From contig NZ_JFHD01000007.1 in the NCBI RefSeq assembly GCF_000698575.1, forward strand, positions 1 to 64,000: a stretch of 64,000 nt of DNA, read 5' to 3'. Below, one piece after another: positions 34,713 to 45,057 of the stretch. Each line of letters opens with the position of its first letter. Position 1 is the first letter of the stretch. Source of the stretch: Caballeronia zhejiangensis (GTDB lineage Bacteria > Pseudomonadota > Gammaproteobacteria > Burkholderiales > Burkholderiaceae). The notes beneath the pieces are model-generated. The model was not told the DNA's origin. It worked only from the letters and a program-made list of their open reading frames with translations, and ran no database searches. Both the position numbers and the translations under genes were made by a program.

Positions 34713-36638
34713 ATGGGATCGACTGCACCCGGCTTGCCGGCCGATGACAATCACGCGCCGAAGCCGCACGGCCATCCGGCATTGATGGGGCTCTCGCTCG
34801 CGGCGCTCGGCGTAGTCTACGGTGATATCGGCACGAGTCCGCTCTATACGCTCAAGACCGTGTTCGATCCCGCGGGCGGCCTGCCTTTGCAGCCGGCGAA
34901 CGTGATCGGCATCGTGTCGCTGATCTTCTGGTCGCTCACCATCATCGTGTCGCTCAAGTACGTGACGCTGATCCTGCGCGCCAACAATCACGGCGAAGGC
35001 GGCATCATGGCGCTGCTCGCGCTCGCGGCATCGTCGGTGGAATCGAAGAAGCGGCTGAAGCATGTGCTGCTGCTCGTCGGCGTGATGGGCGCGGCGCTCT
35101 TTTACGGCGATGGCGTCATCACGCCCGCCATTTCCGTGCTGAGCGCAGTGGAAGGCCTCGAAGTGGCGGCGCCCGGCCTTCAGCCTTATGTCGTGCCCCT
35201 CACGCTCGTCGCGCTGGTCGCGCTGTTCGTGATGCAAAAGCACGGTACGTCGGGCATCGGCGCCGTCTTCGGGCCGGTGATGGTGCTGTGGTTCATCGTG
35301 CTGGCCGTGTCGGGGCTCATGAACATCAAGGATTCGCCGCATATCCTCGCGGCGCTCAATCCGCTCGAAGGACTCGAGTTCTGCATGCGGCATCGGTGGC
35401 TCGCATTCGTTGCGCTGGGCGCGGTCGTGCTTTCGCTCACGGGCGCCGAAGCGCTCTATGCCGACATGGGCCACTTCGGTTCGCGGCCGATCCGCCTGAC
35501 ATGGTTCGCGATCGTCTTCCCCGCGCTCGCGCTCAACTATCTCGGTCAGGGCGCGCTTCTTATCGCCGATCCCGCCGCGTTGCAGAATCCGTTCTACCGG
35601 CTCTTTCCATCGTGGATGCTGTATCCGATGGTCGTGCTCTCCACCATCGCGACCGTGATCGCATCGCAGGCCGTGATCTCGGGCACCTATTCGATGACCA
35701 AGCAGGCGATGCAGCTCGGCTTTCTGCCGCGCATGAGCGTCGTGTACACATCGGCGCGGGAGATCGGGCAGATCTATGTGCCGGGCATCAACTGGACGCT
35801 CCTGCTCGCAGTGGTCGCGGCCGTGCTCGGCTTCGGCTCGTCGACGGCGCTCGGCTCCGCATACGGCATCGCGGTCACGGGCACGATGCTCATCACCACG
35901 TTGCTGACGTTCTTCGTGATCCGCTATGCGTGGCGATACAACTGGGCACTATGTATCTTCGCCACCGCATTCTTCTTCGTGATCGACGCGATGTTCTTTT
36001 CGGCGAATTGCCTGAAGATTGCGGACGGCGGCTGGTTCCCGGTGGCGATCGGTCTCGTGATGTTCACGATCATGGCGACGTGGGGACGCGGTGCGCAGAT
36101 GATGATTCAGGAAGCGCGCGCGCGTGCGGGCACGATGCCGCTCAAGCCGTTTCTCGCCAACCTGCTCGAACGTTCGCCGGCGCGCGTGGAAGGCACGGCG
36201 ATCTTCATGTCGAACGATCCGAGCGGCGTGCCGCATTCGCTGCTGAACAACCTCATGCATAACCGCGTGCTGCACGAACACACGGTCTTTTTGACGGTCG
36301 CGACCGAGCCTGTGCCATGGGTCGACGAAGCGCGCCGCGTGTCGATCGAAACGCTCGGCAACGGCTGCTTCCAGGTGACGGTGAACTACGGTTTCAAGGA
36401 CGAAGTCGATCTTCCCGCCGCGCTGGAAAAGTGCCGCGGGGCCGGGCTGAAATTCGATCGCGCGACGATCTCGTACTTCATGTCGCGCGCGACCGTCGTG
36501 CCGACGCCCGGCGCCGGCATGGCCTTATGGCGCGAACGGCTGTTCGCGATCATGTTGCACAATGTCGGCAACGTCGCGGCCTATTTGCGATTACCGGCCG
36601 ATCGCGTGATCGAACTCGGCGCGCGCGTCGAGATATGA
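34713..36638 (+). CDS. kup: Low-affinity potassium uptake protein Kup
   Basis: The ATG at 34713 follows GGGAGGAATC; 641 residues. About twelve membrane segments start at LMGLSLAALGVVYGDIGTSPLYTL, the Kup signature. Other family motifs are NNHGEGGIMALLALA, FYGDGVITPAISVLSAVEG and GAEALYADMGHFG. A ~150-residue cytoplasmic C-terminus follows (VEGTAIFMSNDPSGVPHSLLNNLMHN). Kup is a proton-potassium symporter of the inner membrane. It appears to be a single-gene unit. Confidence 0.96.
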   Translation: MGSTAPGLPADDNHAPKPHGHPALMGLSLAALGVVYGDIGTSPLYTLKTVFDPAGGLPLQPANVIGIVSLIFWSLTIIVSLKYVTLILRANNHGEGGIMALLALAASSVESKKRLKHVLLLVGVMGAALFYGDGVITPAISVLSAVEGLEVAAPGLQPYVVPLTLVALVALFVMQKHGTSGIGAVFGPVMVLWFIVLAVSGLMNIKDSPHILAALNPLEGLEFCMRHRWLAFVALGAVVLSLTGAEALYADMGHFGSRPIRLTWFAIVFPALALNYLGQGALLIADPAALQNPFYRLFPSWMLYPMVVLSTIATVIASQAVISGTYSMTKQAMQLGFLPRMSVVYTSAREIGQIYVPGINWTLLLAVVAAVLGFGSSTALGSAYGIAVTGTMLITTLLTFFVIRYAWRYNWALCIFATAFFFVIDAMFFSANCLKIADGGWFPVAIGLVMFTIMATWGRGAQMMIQEARARAGTMPLKPFLANLLERSPARVEGTAIFMSNDPSGVPHSLLNNLMHNRVLHEHTVFLTVATEPVPWVDEARRVSIETLGNGCFQVTVNYGFKDEVDLPAALEKCRGAGLKFDRATISYFMSRATVVPTPGAGMALWRERLFAIMLHNVGNVAAYLRLPADRVIELGARVEI

Positions 36639-36734
36639 CGGCGCAAGTCAGCGGATTTGCGTGCGTTCGACGCAAGCAGGCGGCGCGTATTCAAGCGAAA
36701 CTCACGATAAGAAATGCGGCAGACAGGAGACGCC

Positions 36735-38735
36735 ATGACCGCCAGCAACACGCCGACCCGCCATCCGTTTCCATCGACAGCGCGCCTCGTCGAACGCGGC
36801 AAGATCTCGTCCGCGCGCGAGGCCGTGCGGCTGATACGCTCGGGCGACACGATCGCGACGAGCGGTTTCGTCGGCATCGGCTTCGCGGAGGAAGTGGCGA
36901 TCGCGCTCGAAGAACGCTTCGTCGAAGGCGACGATCCGATCGCGGACCTCACGCTCGTGTATGCGGCGGGCCAGGGCGATGGCCGCAGCAAAGGCCTCAA
37001 TCATCTGGCGCGCGAAGGGCTCGTCAAGCGCGTGATCGGCGGGCACTGGGGACTCGTGCCGGGCCTTCAGAAGATGGCGATAGAGAATCGCATCGAAGCG
37101 TATAACTTGCCGCAAGGCGTGATCTCGCAGCTCTTTCGCGATATCGCCGCGCATCGGCCAGGGCAACTTTCGACGGTCGGGCTCGGCACCTTCGTCGATC
37201 CGCGCAACGGCGGCGGCAAGCTCAATGCGCGCACGACGGAAGATCTCGTGCGGCTCATGGAGATCGACGGCACGGACTATCTCTACTACAAGACCTTTCC
37301 GATCGACGTCGCCATCGTGCGCGGCACGACCGCCGATCTCAACGGCAACGTCACGATGGAAAAGGAAGCGCTGACGCTCGAAGCGTTGTCCATCGCGATG
37401 GCCGCGCGCAATTCGGGCGGCATCGTGATCGCGCAAGTCGAGCGGCTTGCGGAATCGAACACGCTCAACTCGCGCCAAGTGAAGATACCCGGCGTGATGG
37501 TCGACTGCGTCGTACTGGCAAAGCCCGACAATCACTGGCAGACCTTCGGCGAGCAATACAGCGCGGCGTTTTCGAGCGAATTGCGCGTGGCCGCGAGTTC
37601 GGTGCCGCCGATGTCGCTTACGGAACGCAAGATCATCGCGCGGCGAGCGGCGTTCGAATTGATGGCCAATAGCGTCGTGAATCTCGGCATCGGCATGCCG
37701 GAGGGCATCGCGAGCGTCGCGAACGAAGAGCAGGTGATCGATCTCTTCACGATGACGACGGAGCCGGGCGTGATCGGCGGCATTCCCGCGGGCGGCCTCA
37801 ATTTCGGCGCGGCGACGAATACGCAGGCGATCATCGATCAGCCGTATCAGTTCGACTTCTACGATGGCGGCGGCCTCGACATCGCGTTCCTAGGTCTTGC
37901 GCAAGCGGACGGCGAAGGCAATCTCAACGTGAGCAAGTTCGGGCCGAAGCTCGCGGGCGCGGGCGGCTTCATCAATATCAGCCAGGCGGCGAAGAAGGTC
38001 GTGTTCGTCGGCACTTTCAATGCGGGCAAGCTCCATGTCGCGATCAACGAAGGCAAGCTCGAGATTCGCCGCGAAGGCGAATGCCGCAAGTTCGTCGATG
38101 CCGTCGAGCATCGCACGTTCAGCGGGCGTTATGCGGCGGAGCGCGGGCAGACCGTGATCTATATCACCGAGCGCTGCGTGTTCGAACTCACGGACAAGGG
38201 ACTTGCGCTGACCGAGGTCGCACCGGGCGTCGATATCGAGCGAGACATCGTCGCGCAAATGGGTTTCGCGCCGATCATGGACACGCCGCCGCGTCTGATG
38301 GACGAACGCATCTTCCGCGATGCGCCAATGGGCTTGCGCAATATCCTGCTGAGGCTCGATCTCTCCGAACGCTTCAGCTACGACGCGGAGAAGAATCTCT
38401 TCTTCATCAACTTCGAAGGCCATGAAGTGAAGAGCCTGAGCGATGTCGAAGCGATTCGCCGCGAAGTCGAAAAGCAGTTAGCGGGCGTGACGACGAAGCC
38501 GCACGCGATCGTGAACTACGATAACTTTTCGATTCGCCCCGACATGCTCGACGCGTATTCGGAAATGGTCACGAAGCTCGTCGATGGACACTATGACCGC
38601 GTGACGCGCTATACGACGAGCGGCTTTCTAAGGCTGAAACTCGGCGACGCACTGAAACGTCGCGGCGTCGCGCCGTATATCTACGAAAGCCCTGAAGAAG
38701 CGCGCGAACACGAATCGAAACGCGCGTCGGAATGA
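36735..38735 (+). CDS. Acyl-CoA:acetate/3-ketoacid CoA-transferase (fused alpha/beta subunits)
   Basis: The start at 36735 follows CAGGAGACGCC; 666 residues. Two CoA-transferase halves are seen: ~40-260 ([33 protein letters not shown]) and ~310-530 ([34 protein letters not shown]). Glu343 in TTEPGVIGG matches the catalytic glutamate of YdiF-type enzymes. A C-terminal extension of ~140 residues follows. The reaction swaps CoA between short-chain acids; the physiological pair is not evident from neighbours. Confidence 0.93.
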   Translation: MTASNTPTRHPFPSTARLVERGKISSAREAVRLIRSGDTIATSGFVGIGFAEEVAIALEERFVEGDDPIADLTLVYAAGQGDGRSKGLNHLAREGLVKRVIGGHWGLVPGLQKMAIENRIEAYNLPQGVISQLFRDIAAHRPGQLSTVGLGTFVDPRNGGGKLNARTTEDLVRLMEIDGTDYLYYKTFPIDVAIVRGTTADLNGNVTMEKEALTLEALSIAMAARNSGGIVIAQVERLAESNTLNSRQVKIPGVMVDCVVLAKPDNHWQTFGEQYSAAFSSELRVAASSVPPMSLTERKIIARRAAFELMANSVVNLGIGMPEGIASVANEEQVIDLFTMTTEPGVIGGIPAGGLNFGAATNTQAIIDQPYQFDFYDGGGLDIAFLGLAQADGEGNLNVSKFGPKLAGAGGFINISQAAKKVVFVGTFNAGKLHVAINEGKLEIRREGECRKFVDAVEHRTFSGRYAAERGQTVIYITERCVFELTDKGLALTEVAPGVDIERDIVAQMGFAPIMDTPPRLMDERIFRDAPMGLRNILLRLDLSERFSYDAEKNLFFINFEGHEVKSLSDVEAIRREVEKQLAGVTTKPHAIVNYDNFSIRPDMLDAYSEMVTKLVDGHYDRVTRYTTSGFLRLKLGDALKRRGVAPYIYESPEEAREHESKRASE

Positions 38736-38738
38736 AGC

Positions 38739-38763
38739 AAGGGCCGCGATTCGAGCGGCCCTT
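38739..38763. terminator. Bidirectional hairpin between convergent genes
   Basis: AAGGGCCGC-N7-GCGGCCCTT is a perfect inverted repeat in the 34-base gap between the CoA-transferase and APC permease stops. Only short T runs flank it, so strength is uncertain. Confidence 0.65.
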
Positions 38764-38769
38764 CGAATG

Positions 38770-40287
38770 TCATCCGCGAGCGGGGCGACGCGGCGCGGCT
38801 TCTCGCTGATTGCGCAGCCTGCTATGACGTATGCCGTAGCCGAAGTAAATGACGACGCCGATCGCCATCCAGACGATGAGCCGTATCCACGTATCGGCGG
38901 GCAGGCCGGACATCAGAAAGAGCGATGACAACGCGCCGAGCGGCGCGACCACATACACCGCGGGCGTCTTGAATGCGCGTTCGAGATTCGGCTGCGTGAT
39001 GCGCAACACGAGCACGCCGATGCACACCACCATGAACGCGAACAGCGTGCCGATGCTCACGAGTTCACCGACGAGACCGATGGGCAACAGTCCCGCAAGA
39101 ATCATCACGATGATGCCGGTGATGATGGTCGTGATATAGGGCGTGTGAAAGCGCGGGTGAATCTTCGATGCGAACGGTGGCAAGAGTCCGTCCTTCGCCA
39201 TCGAATAGAAGATGCGCGGCTGCGACAGCAACAGCACGAGAATCACCGACGTCAGACCGAAAATCGCGCCCAGTTTCACGATGGGCGAAAGCCAGCGCAT
39301 GCCGATCGCATCGACGCCGACTGCGATCGGGTCCGACACGTTCAGCTTGTCGTAAGACACGATGCCGGTGAGTACGTACGAAACGAGCACGTAGAGAATG
39401 GTGCAGATCGTGAGCGAACCGAGAAGGCCGATCGGCATGTCGCGTCGCGGATTGCGCGTCTCCTGCGCGACGCACGATACCGAATCGAAACCGATATAGG
39501 CAAAGAACACGACGGCCGCGCCACGCAACACGCCGCTCATGCCGAACACGCCCGACTCGCCGGTATTCGGCGGTATGAACGCGCCGGTCGGATTTTGCGC
39601 CGTGACCCAGTGGTTCGTATCGACATAGGCGATGCCCGCCGCGATGAACGCGAGCACGATCAGCACCTTGATGACGACGATGAAGCTGTTCACACGCGCC
39701 GACTCGCGTATGCCGATAACCAGAAGAATCGTGATGAGCCCGACGATCACCATCGCGGGCACGTTGAGGATCGCGCCGACATGACTCCAGCCGTGACCGG
39801 GATCGTAAGCGAAAGGCGCTTTCGCAAGCTGCTCGGGTATGTCGATGCCGATCGAATGCAGAAAGCTCACGACATAACCCGACCATCCGATCGCGACGGT
39901 CGTTGCGCCGACCGCGTATTCGAGTATCAGATCCCAGCCGATGAGCCACGCAATCAGTTCGCCCATCGTCGCATAAGCGTAGGTGTACGCGCTCCCCGAT
40001 ACGGGCACGGTGGAAGCCATCTCTGCATAACACAGGCCAGCGAGCGCACAAACGATTGCGCCGAGCACGAAAGAGATGATGATCGCGGGGCCGGCGTTGG
40101 TGGCGGCCGCGTGGCCCGTCAGCACGAAAATCCCCGCGCCGATGATGCAGCCGATGCCGAGCAACACGACATCGAGCGCGGTGAGCGAACGCTTCAGCGC
40201 GTGGCCGCCGTGTTCCTGAAGCACTTCCTCGCTTTCGGCCGCTTCGCTTTGCAACGCAGCAACGGACTTTCTTTGCATGACGGTCAC
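38770..40287 (-). CDS. APC-superfamily amino-acid permease
   Basis: The GTG at 40287, five bases after AAGGAGG, is preferred over the ATG nine bases further in (40278) and over a long extension without a site. 505 residues; about twelve membrane helices with the APC signature [23 protein letters not shown] near the N-terminus and [15 protein letters not shown]. It resembles cationic amino-acid (CAT/YfnA-like) permeases. Substrate is likely an amino acid. It diverges from the peroxiredoxin gene. Confidence 0.92.
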   Translation of the reverse strand: MTVMQRKSVAALQSEAAESEEVLQEHGGHALKRSLTALDVVLLGIGCIIGAGIFVLTGHAAATNAGPAIIISFVLGAIVCALAGLCYAEMASTVPVSGSAYTYAYATMGELIAWLIGWDLILEYAVGATTVAIGWSGYVVSFLHSIGIDIPEQLAKAPFAYDPGHGWSHVGAILNVPAMVIVGLITILLVIGIRESARVNSFIVVIKVLIVLAFIAAGIAYVDTNHWVTAQNPTGAFIPPNTGESGVFGMSGVLRGAAVVFFAYIGFDSVSCVAQETRNPRRDMPIGLLGSLTICTILYVLVSYVLTGIVSYDKLNVSDPIAVGVDAIGMRWLSPIVKLGAIFGLTSVILVLLLSQPRIFYSMAKDGLLPPFASKIHPRFHTPYITTIITGIIVMILAGLLPIGLVGELVSIGTLFAFMVVCIGVLVLRITQPNLERAFKTPAVYVVAPLGALSSLFLMSGLPADTWIRLIVWMAIGVVIYFGYGIRHSRLRNQREAAPRRPARG

Positions 40288-40710
40288 GATCGCCTCCTTA
40301 TGCGGCGGCAGCGTGGCCACGCCGGGTGGCGCGGCGAATTCTGTCGCCTGTTCGACTGCGCGATGATCCAGGTGCCTGCGGCCTTGCACTTGCACGTTCG
40401 GTCTGACGTATGTGTCTCGTGATAGCAGATTTCGCCGGCGAATTCGAGCGCGGCGCCGTGCGAAACGCGAGCAACGGACATTTACGAAATATGCTTATTC
40501 ACGGCGTCGCGGGTACGGAGCAGGAAACGTGCCGCTGGCTATATCCGCCGTGGCTCGTGCGGCGCGACGCATGACCACACGACGCCAGCGGTCATCAATT
40601 GCCGATGCATCGCGCACTATAATCACATTCACGATTGCAATCCTTAACCCGGAAACCGTTCTTATGCATATGGAACGTTCACCGGCCTTTTCCTCACGTG
40701 GAGATTTGAT

Positions 40711-41367
40711 ATGGCTATACGCATTGGTGATGAAGCCCCCGATTTCACGGCAGAGACGACCGAAGGCACGATTCGCTTTCACGAGTGGATCGGCGACAAA
40801 TGGGCAATCCTGTTCTCGCATCCGAAGGACTTCACGCCGGTTTGCACGACCGAGCTCGGTTATATGGCCAAGCTCAAGCCCGAGTTCGACAAGCGCAATA
40901 CGAAGGTGATCGGCCTCTCGATCGACCCGGTGACGAATCACTCGCAGTGGGCGAAGGACATCGAGGAAACGCAGGGCACGGCGGTCAACTATCCGATGAT
41001 CGGCGACGCGGATCTCAACGTCGCGAAGCTCTACGACATGATCCATCCGAACGCGAGCGGCGCGAATCCGCGCACGGCGAACGACAACGCGACGATCCGC
41101 GCGGTGTTCATCGTCGGTCCGGACAAGAAGGTGAAGGCCACGTTCACGTATCCGATGAGCGCGGGCCGCAACTTCGACGAAGTGCTGCGCCTGCTCGACG
41201 CGCTGCAACTGAACGCGAAGCACACGGTCGCGACGCCGGTGAACTGGAAGCCGGGCGACGACGTCATCATTCCGACGTCCGTCTCGGATGAAGACGCGAA
41301 GAAGAAGTATCCCGAAGGCTTCAAGACGCTGAAGCCCTATCTGCGCACGGTCGCGCAGCCGAAGTAA
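40711..41367 (+). CDS. 1-Cys type peroxiredoxin
   Basis: This 218-residue protein, with GGAG before the ATG, has Cys45 in FTPVCTTELG as peroxidatic residue. It has the long C-terminal part of the Prx6/LsfA group (VNWKPGDDVIIPTSVSDEDAKKKYP) and no obvious resolving Cys. It reduces peroxides in the cytoplasm. The 423-base divergent gap 40288-40710 contains TATAAT at 40618-40623, a possible -10 box, but no gene. Confidence 0.95.
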   Translation: MAIRIGDEAPDFTAETTEGTIRFHEWIGDKWAILFSHPKDFTPVCTTELGYMAKLKPEFDKRNTKVIGLSIDPVTNHSQWAKDIEETQGTAVNYPMIGDADLNVAKLYDMIHPNASGANPRTANDNATIRAVFIVGPDKKVKATFTYPMSAGRNFDEVLRLLDALQLNAKHTVATPVNWKPGDDVIIPTSVSDEDAKKKYPEGFKTLKPYLRTVAQPK

Positions 41368-41392
41368 GACACGGCGCTTCCGGGCGTCTCAG

Positions 41393-41426
41393 GCGCCGGC
41401 CCGCGAAATGCGGACCGGCGCTTTTC
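41393..41426 (+). terminator. Rho-independent terminator after peroxiredoxin gene
   Basis: GCGCCGG ... CCGGCGC (arms 41393-41399 and 41415-41421, with further pairing inside) followed by TTTTC. Lies 25 bases after the stop, facing the convergent ferritin-like gene. Confidence 0.8.
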
Positions 41427-41433
41427 ATTTCGC

Positions 41434-41907
41434 TCAGTTATGCCCCGTGCGTCGCTCGGGCGACGTTTCGACTTCGCCGGGCCTGCGCAGCATCTTGTCC
41501 ACTTCGCCCGCGTGCAGTTCCTCGACCTGGATCATCTGCCGCGCGTATTCCTCCAGCGCGACGGAACGGTCTTCGACGAGCGAGAGCAACTCGCGATATT
41601 GACCGAGCGCGACGTTTTCCGATTGCAGCGATTCGCGCAGGATCGTCGCGATGTCGAACGTGTGATTGTCGAGCAGCGGGCCTATCTCAAGCGACGGATA
41701 CGCGCCGAGCGTCGTGATCCATTCGCCGGCCTGATGCGCGTGCAGCAGGGATTCATCGGCCTGTGCGCGCAGCCACGAGACGATGGGAATGCGTCCGAAG
41801 CCGAAGACGAGAAACGAATAGTGCGTGTAACGCACGACACCCGCCAGTTCGGATTCGAGAATCTTGTTCAGGACGCCGACGACCCTTTCCTTTTCGAGCT
41901 CTGCCAT
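41434..41907 (-). CDS. Ferritin-like / bacterioferritin-family protein
   Basis: This 157-residue all-helical protein has bacterioferritin-like iron ligands: Glu in ILESELAGVVRYTHYSFLV, ESLLHAHQAGEWI, SENVALGQYRELLSLVED and QVEELHAGEVDKML. Bacterioferritins oxidise and store iron; it could also be a Dps-like or bacterioferritin-related scaffold. Its convergence with a peroxiredoxin gene fits an oxidative-stress setting. Confidence 0.88.
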   Translation of the reverse strand: MAELEKERVVGVLNKILESELAGVVRYTHYSFLVFGFGRIPIVSWLRAQADESLLHAHQAGEWITTLGAYPSLEIGPLLDNHTFDIATILRESLQSENVALGQYRELLSLVEDRSVALEEYARQMIQVEELHAGEVDKMLRRPGEVETSPERRTGHN

Positions 41908-42086
41908 TCTTGCCTCCGTTTTTCAACGCCGCGCATGCACAGGCATGACTCATTGTAGTCACGCGCGCGGCGCATGCGAGGCGAAAGTGCGGCGTCCGGG
42001 CGCGCAAGATGCGCTCCCGGCGGGCCATGAAGGCGATGCGGGCGGCCTGCCCGCCGCTGCATCCGAATGGTGATTCAGAACCGGCT

Positions 42087-42797
42087 TCAGGCGATTTCTT
42101 CGATCCAGAGCGAGGCCGTGCGCGACAGCACTTGCGACATGGCCGCTCGCGCGCCGTCGCCGTCGGCGGTTTCGATCGCGCGCACGAGCCTGCCGTAATC
42201 GCCGAGCTGCGAATCGGGCACGCGCGGCAGCGCATGGGGCTGATTGCGCAGCGCCGCCTTCATGGTGCGGATGCCGACGCGCACGACGCTGCCCATCTGC
42301 CGTAGCACTTCATCGCCGCTTGCATCGACGATGGCGGCCTGCAGCGCCTCTTCGGCGGCGGACTGCAAGGGTTCGGACGGGCTCGCATGCAGGAGCCGCT
42401 GATAGGCCGCGTTGATGGCGATGCGCTGATGCCGGTTCGCACGCGTCGCGGCGAGCGCGGCGGCAGGCGGATCGACGAGCGCACGAAATTCCATCAGCCT
42501 GCGGATGCAGTCGGGATCGTGCAGCGCACGCATGCGCCACTCGGCGACTTCCGGGTCCATGATAAGCCATTCGCGTGCAGGCTTGATGCGCGTCCCCGTC
42601 TTGGGCCGCACGTCGAGCATGCGGCGCGAGATGAGAATGCTCAACGCCTCTCGCATGATGGTCCGGCTCACACCGTGCTTCTTCGAAAGAATGACTTGTG
42701 GCGGAAGCACGTTGTCCTGGTATTCGCCGCTCACGATGCCCGCGACGAGTTGATTCACCACGCGCTTGACGAGCGATGCTTCATATCCATGATTCAT
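42087..42797 (-). CDS. GntR-family regulator, FadR/FCD subfamily
   Basis: 236 residues. The N-terminal winged helix (LVAGIVSGEYQDNVLPPQVILSKKHGVSRTIMREALSILISRRMLDVRPKTGTRI) is GntR-type; the C-terminal ~140 helical residues form an FCD ligand domain (EFRALVDPPAAALAATRAN, GDYGRLVRAIETADGDGARAAM). Such regulators usually respond to sugar acids or other carboxylates. It diverges from panE across a 458-base gap. Confidence 0.92.
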   Translation of the reverse strand: MNHGYEASLVKRVVNQLVAGIVSGEYQDNVLPPQVILSKKHGVSRTIMREALSILISRRMLDVRPKTGTRIKPAREWLIMDPEVAEWRMRALHDPDCIRRLMEFRALVDPPAAALAATRANRHQRIAINAAYQRLLHASPSEPLQSAAEEALQAAIVDASGDEVLRQMGSVVRVGIRTMKAALRNQPHALPRVPDSQLGDYGRLVRAIETADGDGARAAMSQVLSRTASLWIEEIA

Positions 42798-43096
42798 GTT
42801 TTTGTTCTCGTGATAACGCCCGCGCCTGCGGCTTCGAGCTGCTCGTCGCCGAGCGGCAAGGCCAGCGCTTGTCTAAGTTCACGGCGCCTCGGTGCGCCGC
42901 ACGGTCGACCGCTCGCGTGATGCGCTTGCCCGGCACGCCGTGTATTTGGTCCCCCGGATTTGACTACTCGATGCGGCCTTGGCCGCACACCCCGCAGCGG
43001 TCGGCATTGTTTGGACAGCGTCGTCGATCCGCTGAAAGAAGCGTATTGTGCGTGGCCCGTTTTAACAATATGGTGAGCCGCGAATTCGACTGACTA

Positions 43097-43111
43097 TGGT
43101 GCGTCCGACCA
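43097..43111. promoter_or_regulatory. Candidate FCD-GntR operator
   Basis: TGGT-GCGTCCG-ACCA is an inverted repeat of the TNGT-N-ACNA style bound by many FadR-subfamily regulators. It lies in the 458-base gap (42798-43255) between the divergent GntR and panE genes, in which I see no gene. Confidence 0.3.
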
Positions 43112-43255
43112 CAAAATCGCGTGGACACGGGCAGATGCGCGAATCCATGCGAAGTCCGCAAGCGTTTGCGCAACATCCGTGACGTAACGGACAGTCCGCA
43201 GCCATGTGTTACCTTTTCGAGCCACAGTTCAACATCGCAACGGGAGAAGCGAAAC

Positions 43256-44149
43256 ATGAAAGTCGCCGTCATGGGTGCGGGCGCGGTCGGTTGTTATTAC
43301 GGCGGCATGCTCGCGCGCGCGCGTCACGAGGTCGTGCTGATCGCGCGGCCGCAGCATGTCGAGGCGATCGAACGCGACGGCTTGCGGCTCGACACGCAGC
43401 ATTTCGACGAACGGGTACACGTCGCCGCGAGCACCGATGCGAGCGCCGTGAAGGGCGCGCAACTCGTGCTCTTCTGCGTGAAGTCCACGGACACCGAAAG
43501 CGCCGCGAAGGCACTCGCGCCTTATCTCGAACACGATGCGCTGCTGCTGTCGCTGCAAAACGGCGTCGAGAATGCGGAGCGCCTGCGCGAACTGTTGCCG
43601 CAAGAGGCGGCGGCCGCTGTCGTGTACGTCGCGACGGAAATGGCGGGGCCGGGGCACGTGAAGCACAACGGACGCGGTGAACTCGTGATCGAGCCATCGA
43701 CGAAGAGCGAAGGCGTTGCGCGTGCGCTCGTGGCGGCGGGCGTGCCGACCGAAATCTCCGACAACGTGCGCGGCGCGCTATGGGCGAAGCTCGTGCTGAA
43801 TTGCGCCTACAACGCGCTGTCCGCGATCACGCAGTTGCCTTATGGAAAGCTCGTGCAGGGCGAGGGCATTACACGCACGATGCGCGATGTCGTCGACGAA
43901 TGCCTTGCGGTCGCGAAAGCGGACAACGTGACGATTCCCGGCGATGTCGATGCCGCCGTGCGCCGTATCGCCGAGACGATGCCGAATCAGTTCTCGTCGA
44001 CGGCGCAGGATCTCGCGCGCGGCAAGAAGAGCGAGATCGATCATCTGAACGGGCTGATCGTGCGGCGTGGCGAAGCGCTCGGCGTGCCGACGCCGGCGAA
44101 TCGCGTGCTGCATGCGCTCGTCAAGGCAATCGAGAGCAAGGGTTCGTAG
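43256..44149 (+). CDS. panE: 2-dehydropantoate 2-reductase
   Basis: The ATG at 43256 follows GGGAG and gives 297 residues starting with the NADP fold MKVAVMGAGAVGCYYGGMLARA. Also seen: LVLFCVKSTDTESAAKALAPYL, SLQNGVENAERL, ALWAKLVLNCAYNALSAITQLPYG (catalytic Lys region) and PNQFSSTAQDLARGKKSEIDHLNGLIVRRG. It reduces ketopantoate to pantoate for CoA synthesis. Burkholderiaceae often carry several paralogues, so a related 2-oxoacid substrate is possible. Confidence 0.9.
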   Translation: MKVAVMGAGAVGCYYGGMLARARHEVVLIARPQHVEAIERDGLRLDTQHFDERVHVAASTDASAVKGAQLVLFCVKSTDTESAAKALAPYLEHDALLLSLQNGVENAERLRELLPQEAAAAVVYVATEMAGPGHVKHNGRGELVIEPSTKSEGVARALVAAGVPTEISDNVRGALWAKLVLNCAYNALSAITQLPYGKLVQGEGITRTMRDVVDECLAVAKADNVTIPGDVDAAVRRIAETMPNQFSSTAQDLARGKKSEIDHLNGLIVRRGEALGVPTPANRVLHALVKAIESKGS

Positions 44150-44252
44150 GCGCGTTTTAGACGGACGACGGTCGTTGCCGGGCACGGGCGATGCTGAGTA
44201 TGAAGCACGCACAGAAATCACCGTGCGCAGGCCAACATACCGGAGGTTCACC

Positions 44253-44585
44253 ATGAAATCGTTCGTCAAAGCCGTGGCCGTCGCCGCTGTAGTGGTGGCG
44301 CCGGCGCTTTCATTCGCGCAAACCGATTCGTCGCTTACGCGGGGTCAGGTGAAGGAAGATCTGAGGCAGGTCGAAGCAGCGGGCTACGATCCGTCGCGCT
44401 CGGACCAGACTTCGTATCCGTCGGATATCCAGCGCGCCGAGCGCCGCGCATCGGGGCAGAACAATGCCTATAACGCCGATATGAATTCCTACGGCGGCGC
44501 AACCAGCGGCCGCTCGGCTGCAGGCATGCGCGCGATGCCGCGGATGGACAACGACGGCACCAAGCCCCTTTATTTCGGTCATTGA
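44253..44585 (+). CDS. DUF4148 small exported protein
   Basis: The ATG follows CGGAGGTTCACC. 110 residues; signal peptide MKSFVKAVAVAAVVVAPALSFA, then LTRGQVKEDLRQVEAAGYDPS, the DUF4148 hallmark, and a polar low-complexity tail. This periplasmic family is very common in Burkholderia relatives; function unknown. Confidence 0.9.
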   Translation: MKSFVKAVAVAAVVVAPALSFAQTDSSLTRGQVKEDLRQVEAAGYDPSRSDQTSYPSDIQRAERRASGQNNAYNADMNSYGGATSGRSAAGMRAMPRMDNDGTKPLYFGH

Positions 44586-44679
44586 TGCTGCGAGGGGCCG
44601 GGTTCTGCGTGTTCGACGCAACGGCGTTACCATCGATTCTTCCGTTCGCTATGGTGCGTTCGTTCGCAGGAAGACACTC

Positions 44680-45054
44680 ATGGATAAAGCCGTCAAGATT
44701 CCCGGTCCCGATCATCCGATCACGATCGAGCGCAGTCCGTCGCGCGTGCTGGTCAAAGCGGGCGGACGCGTGATCGCCGATACGACCGAAGCGCTTTCAT
44801 TGCGCGAGGCATCGTATCCCGAGGTGCTATATGTGCCGCGCAAGGACGTGGACATGTCGCAACTCGAACGCACGTCGCACTCGACATACTGCCCTTACAA
44901 GGGTGAGTGCAGCTATTACAGTATCCCTTCAGGTGGACAAAAGTCGGCCAACGCGGTGTGGTCGTATGAGTCTCATGAGGCTGTTGCGTCGATAAAAGAT
45001 CATCTCGCGTTCTATCGAGATCGCGTGGATTCGATCGAAACCCGCGAAGCGTAA
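44680..45054 (+). CDS. DUF427-domain protein
   Basis: 124 residues with the DUF427 core: GGRVIADTTEALSLREASYPEVLYVPRKDVDMSQL, STYCPYKGECSYYSI and AVWSYESHEAVASIKDHLAFY. Cytoplasmic by appearance. The family has no assigned function. It converges on the broken ArgP-like gene with a 3-base gap. Confidence 0.9.
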   Translation: MDKAVKIPGPDHPITIERSPSRVLVKAGGRVIADTTEALSLREASYPEVLYVPRKDVDMSQLERTSHSTYCPYKGECSYYSIPSGGQKSANAVWSYESHEAVASIKDHLAFYRDRVDSIETREA

Positions 45055-45057
45055 TGC

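Noticed and set aside
42776..43093. Frame between the GntR and panE genes
   Set aside because: No binding site and overlaps the GntR start and the likely promoter region.
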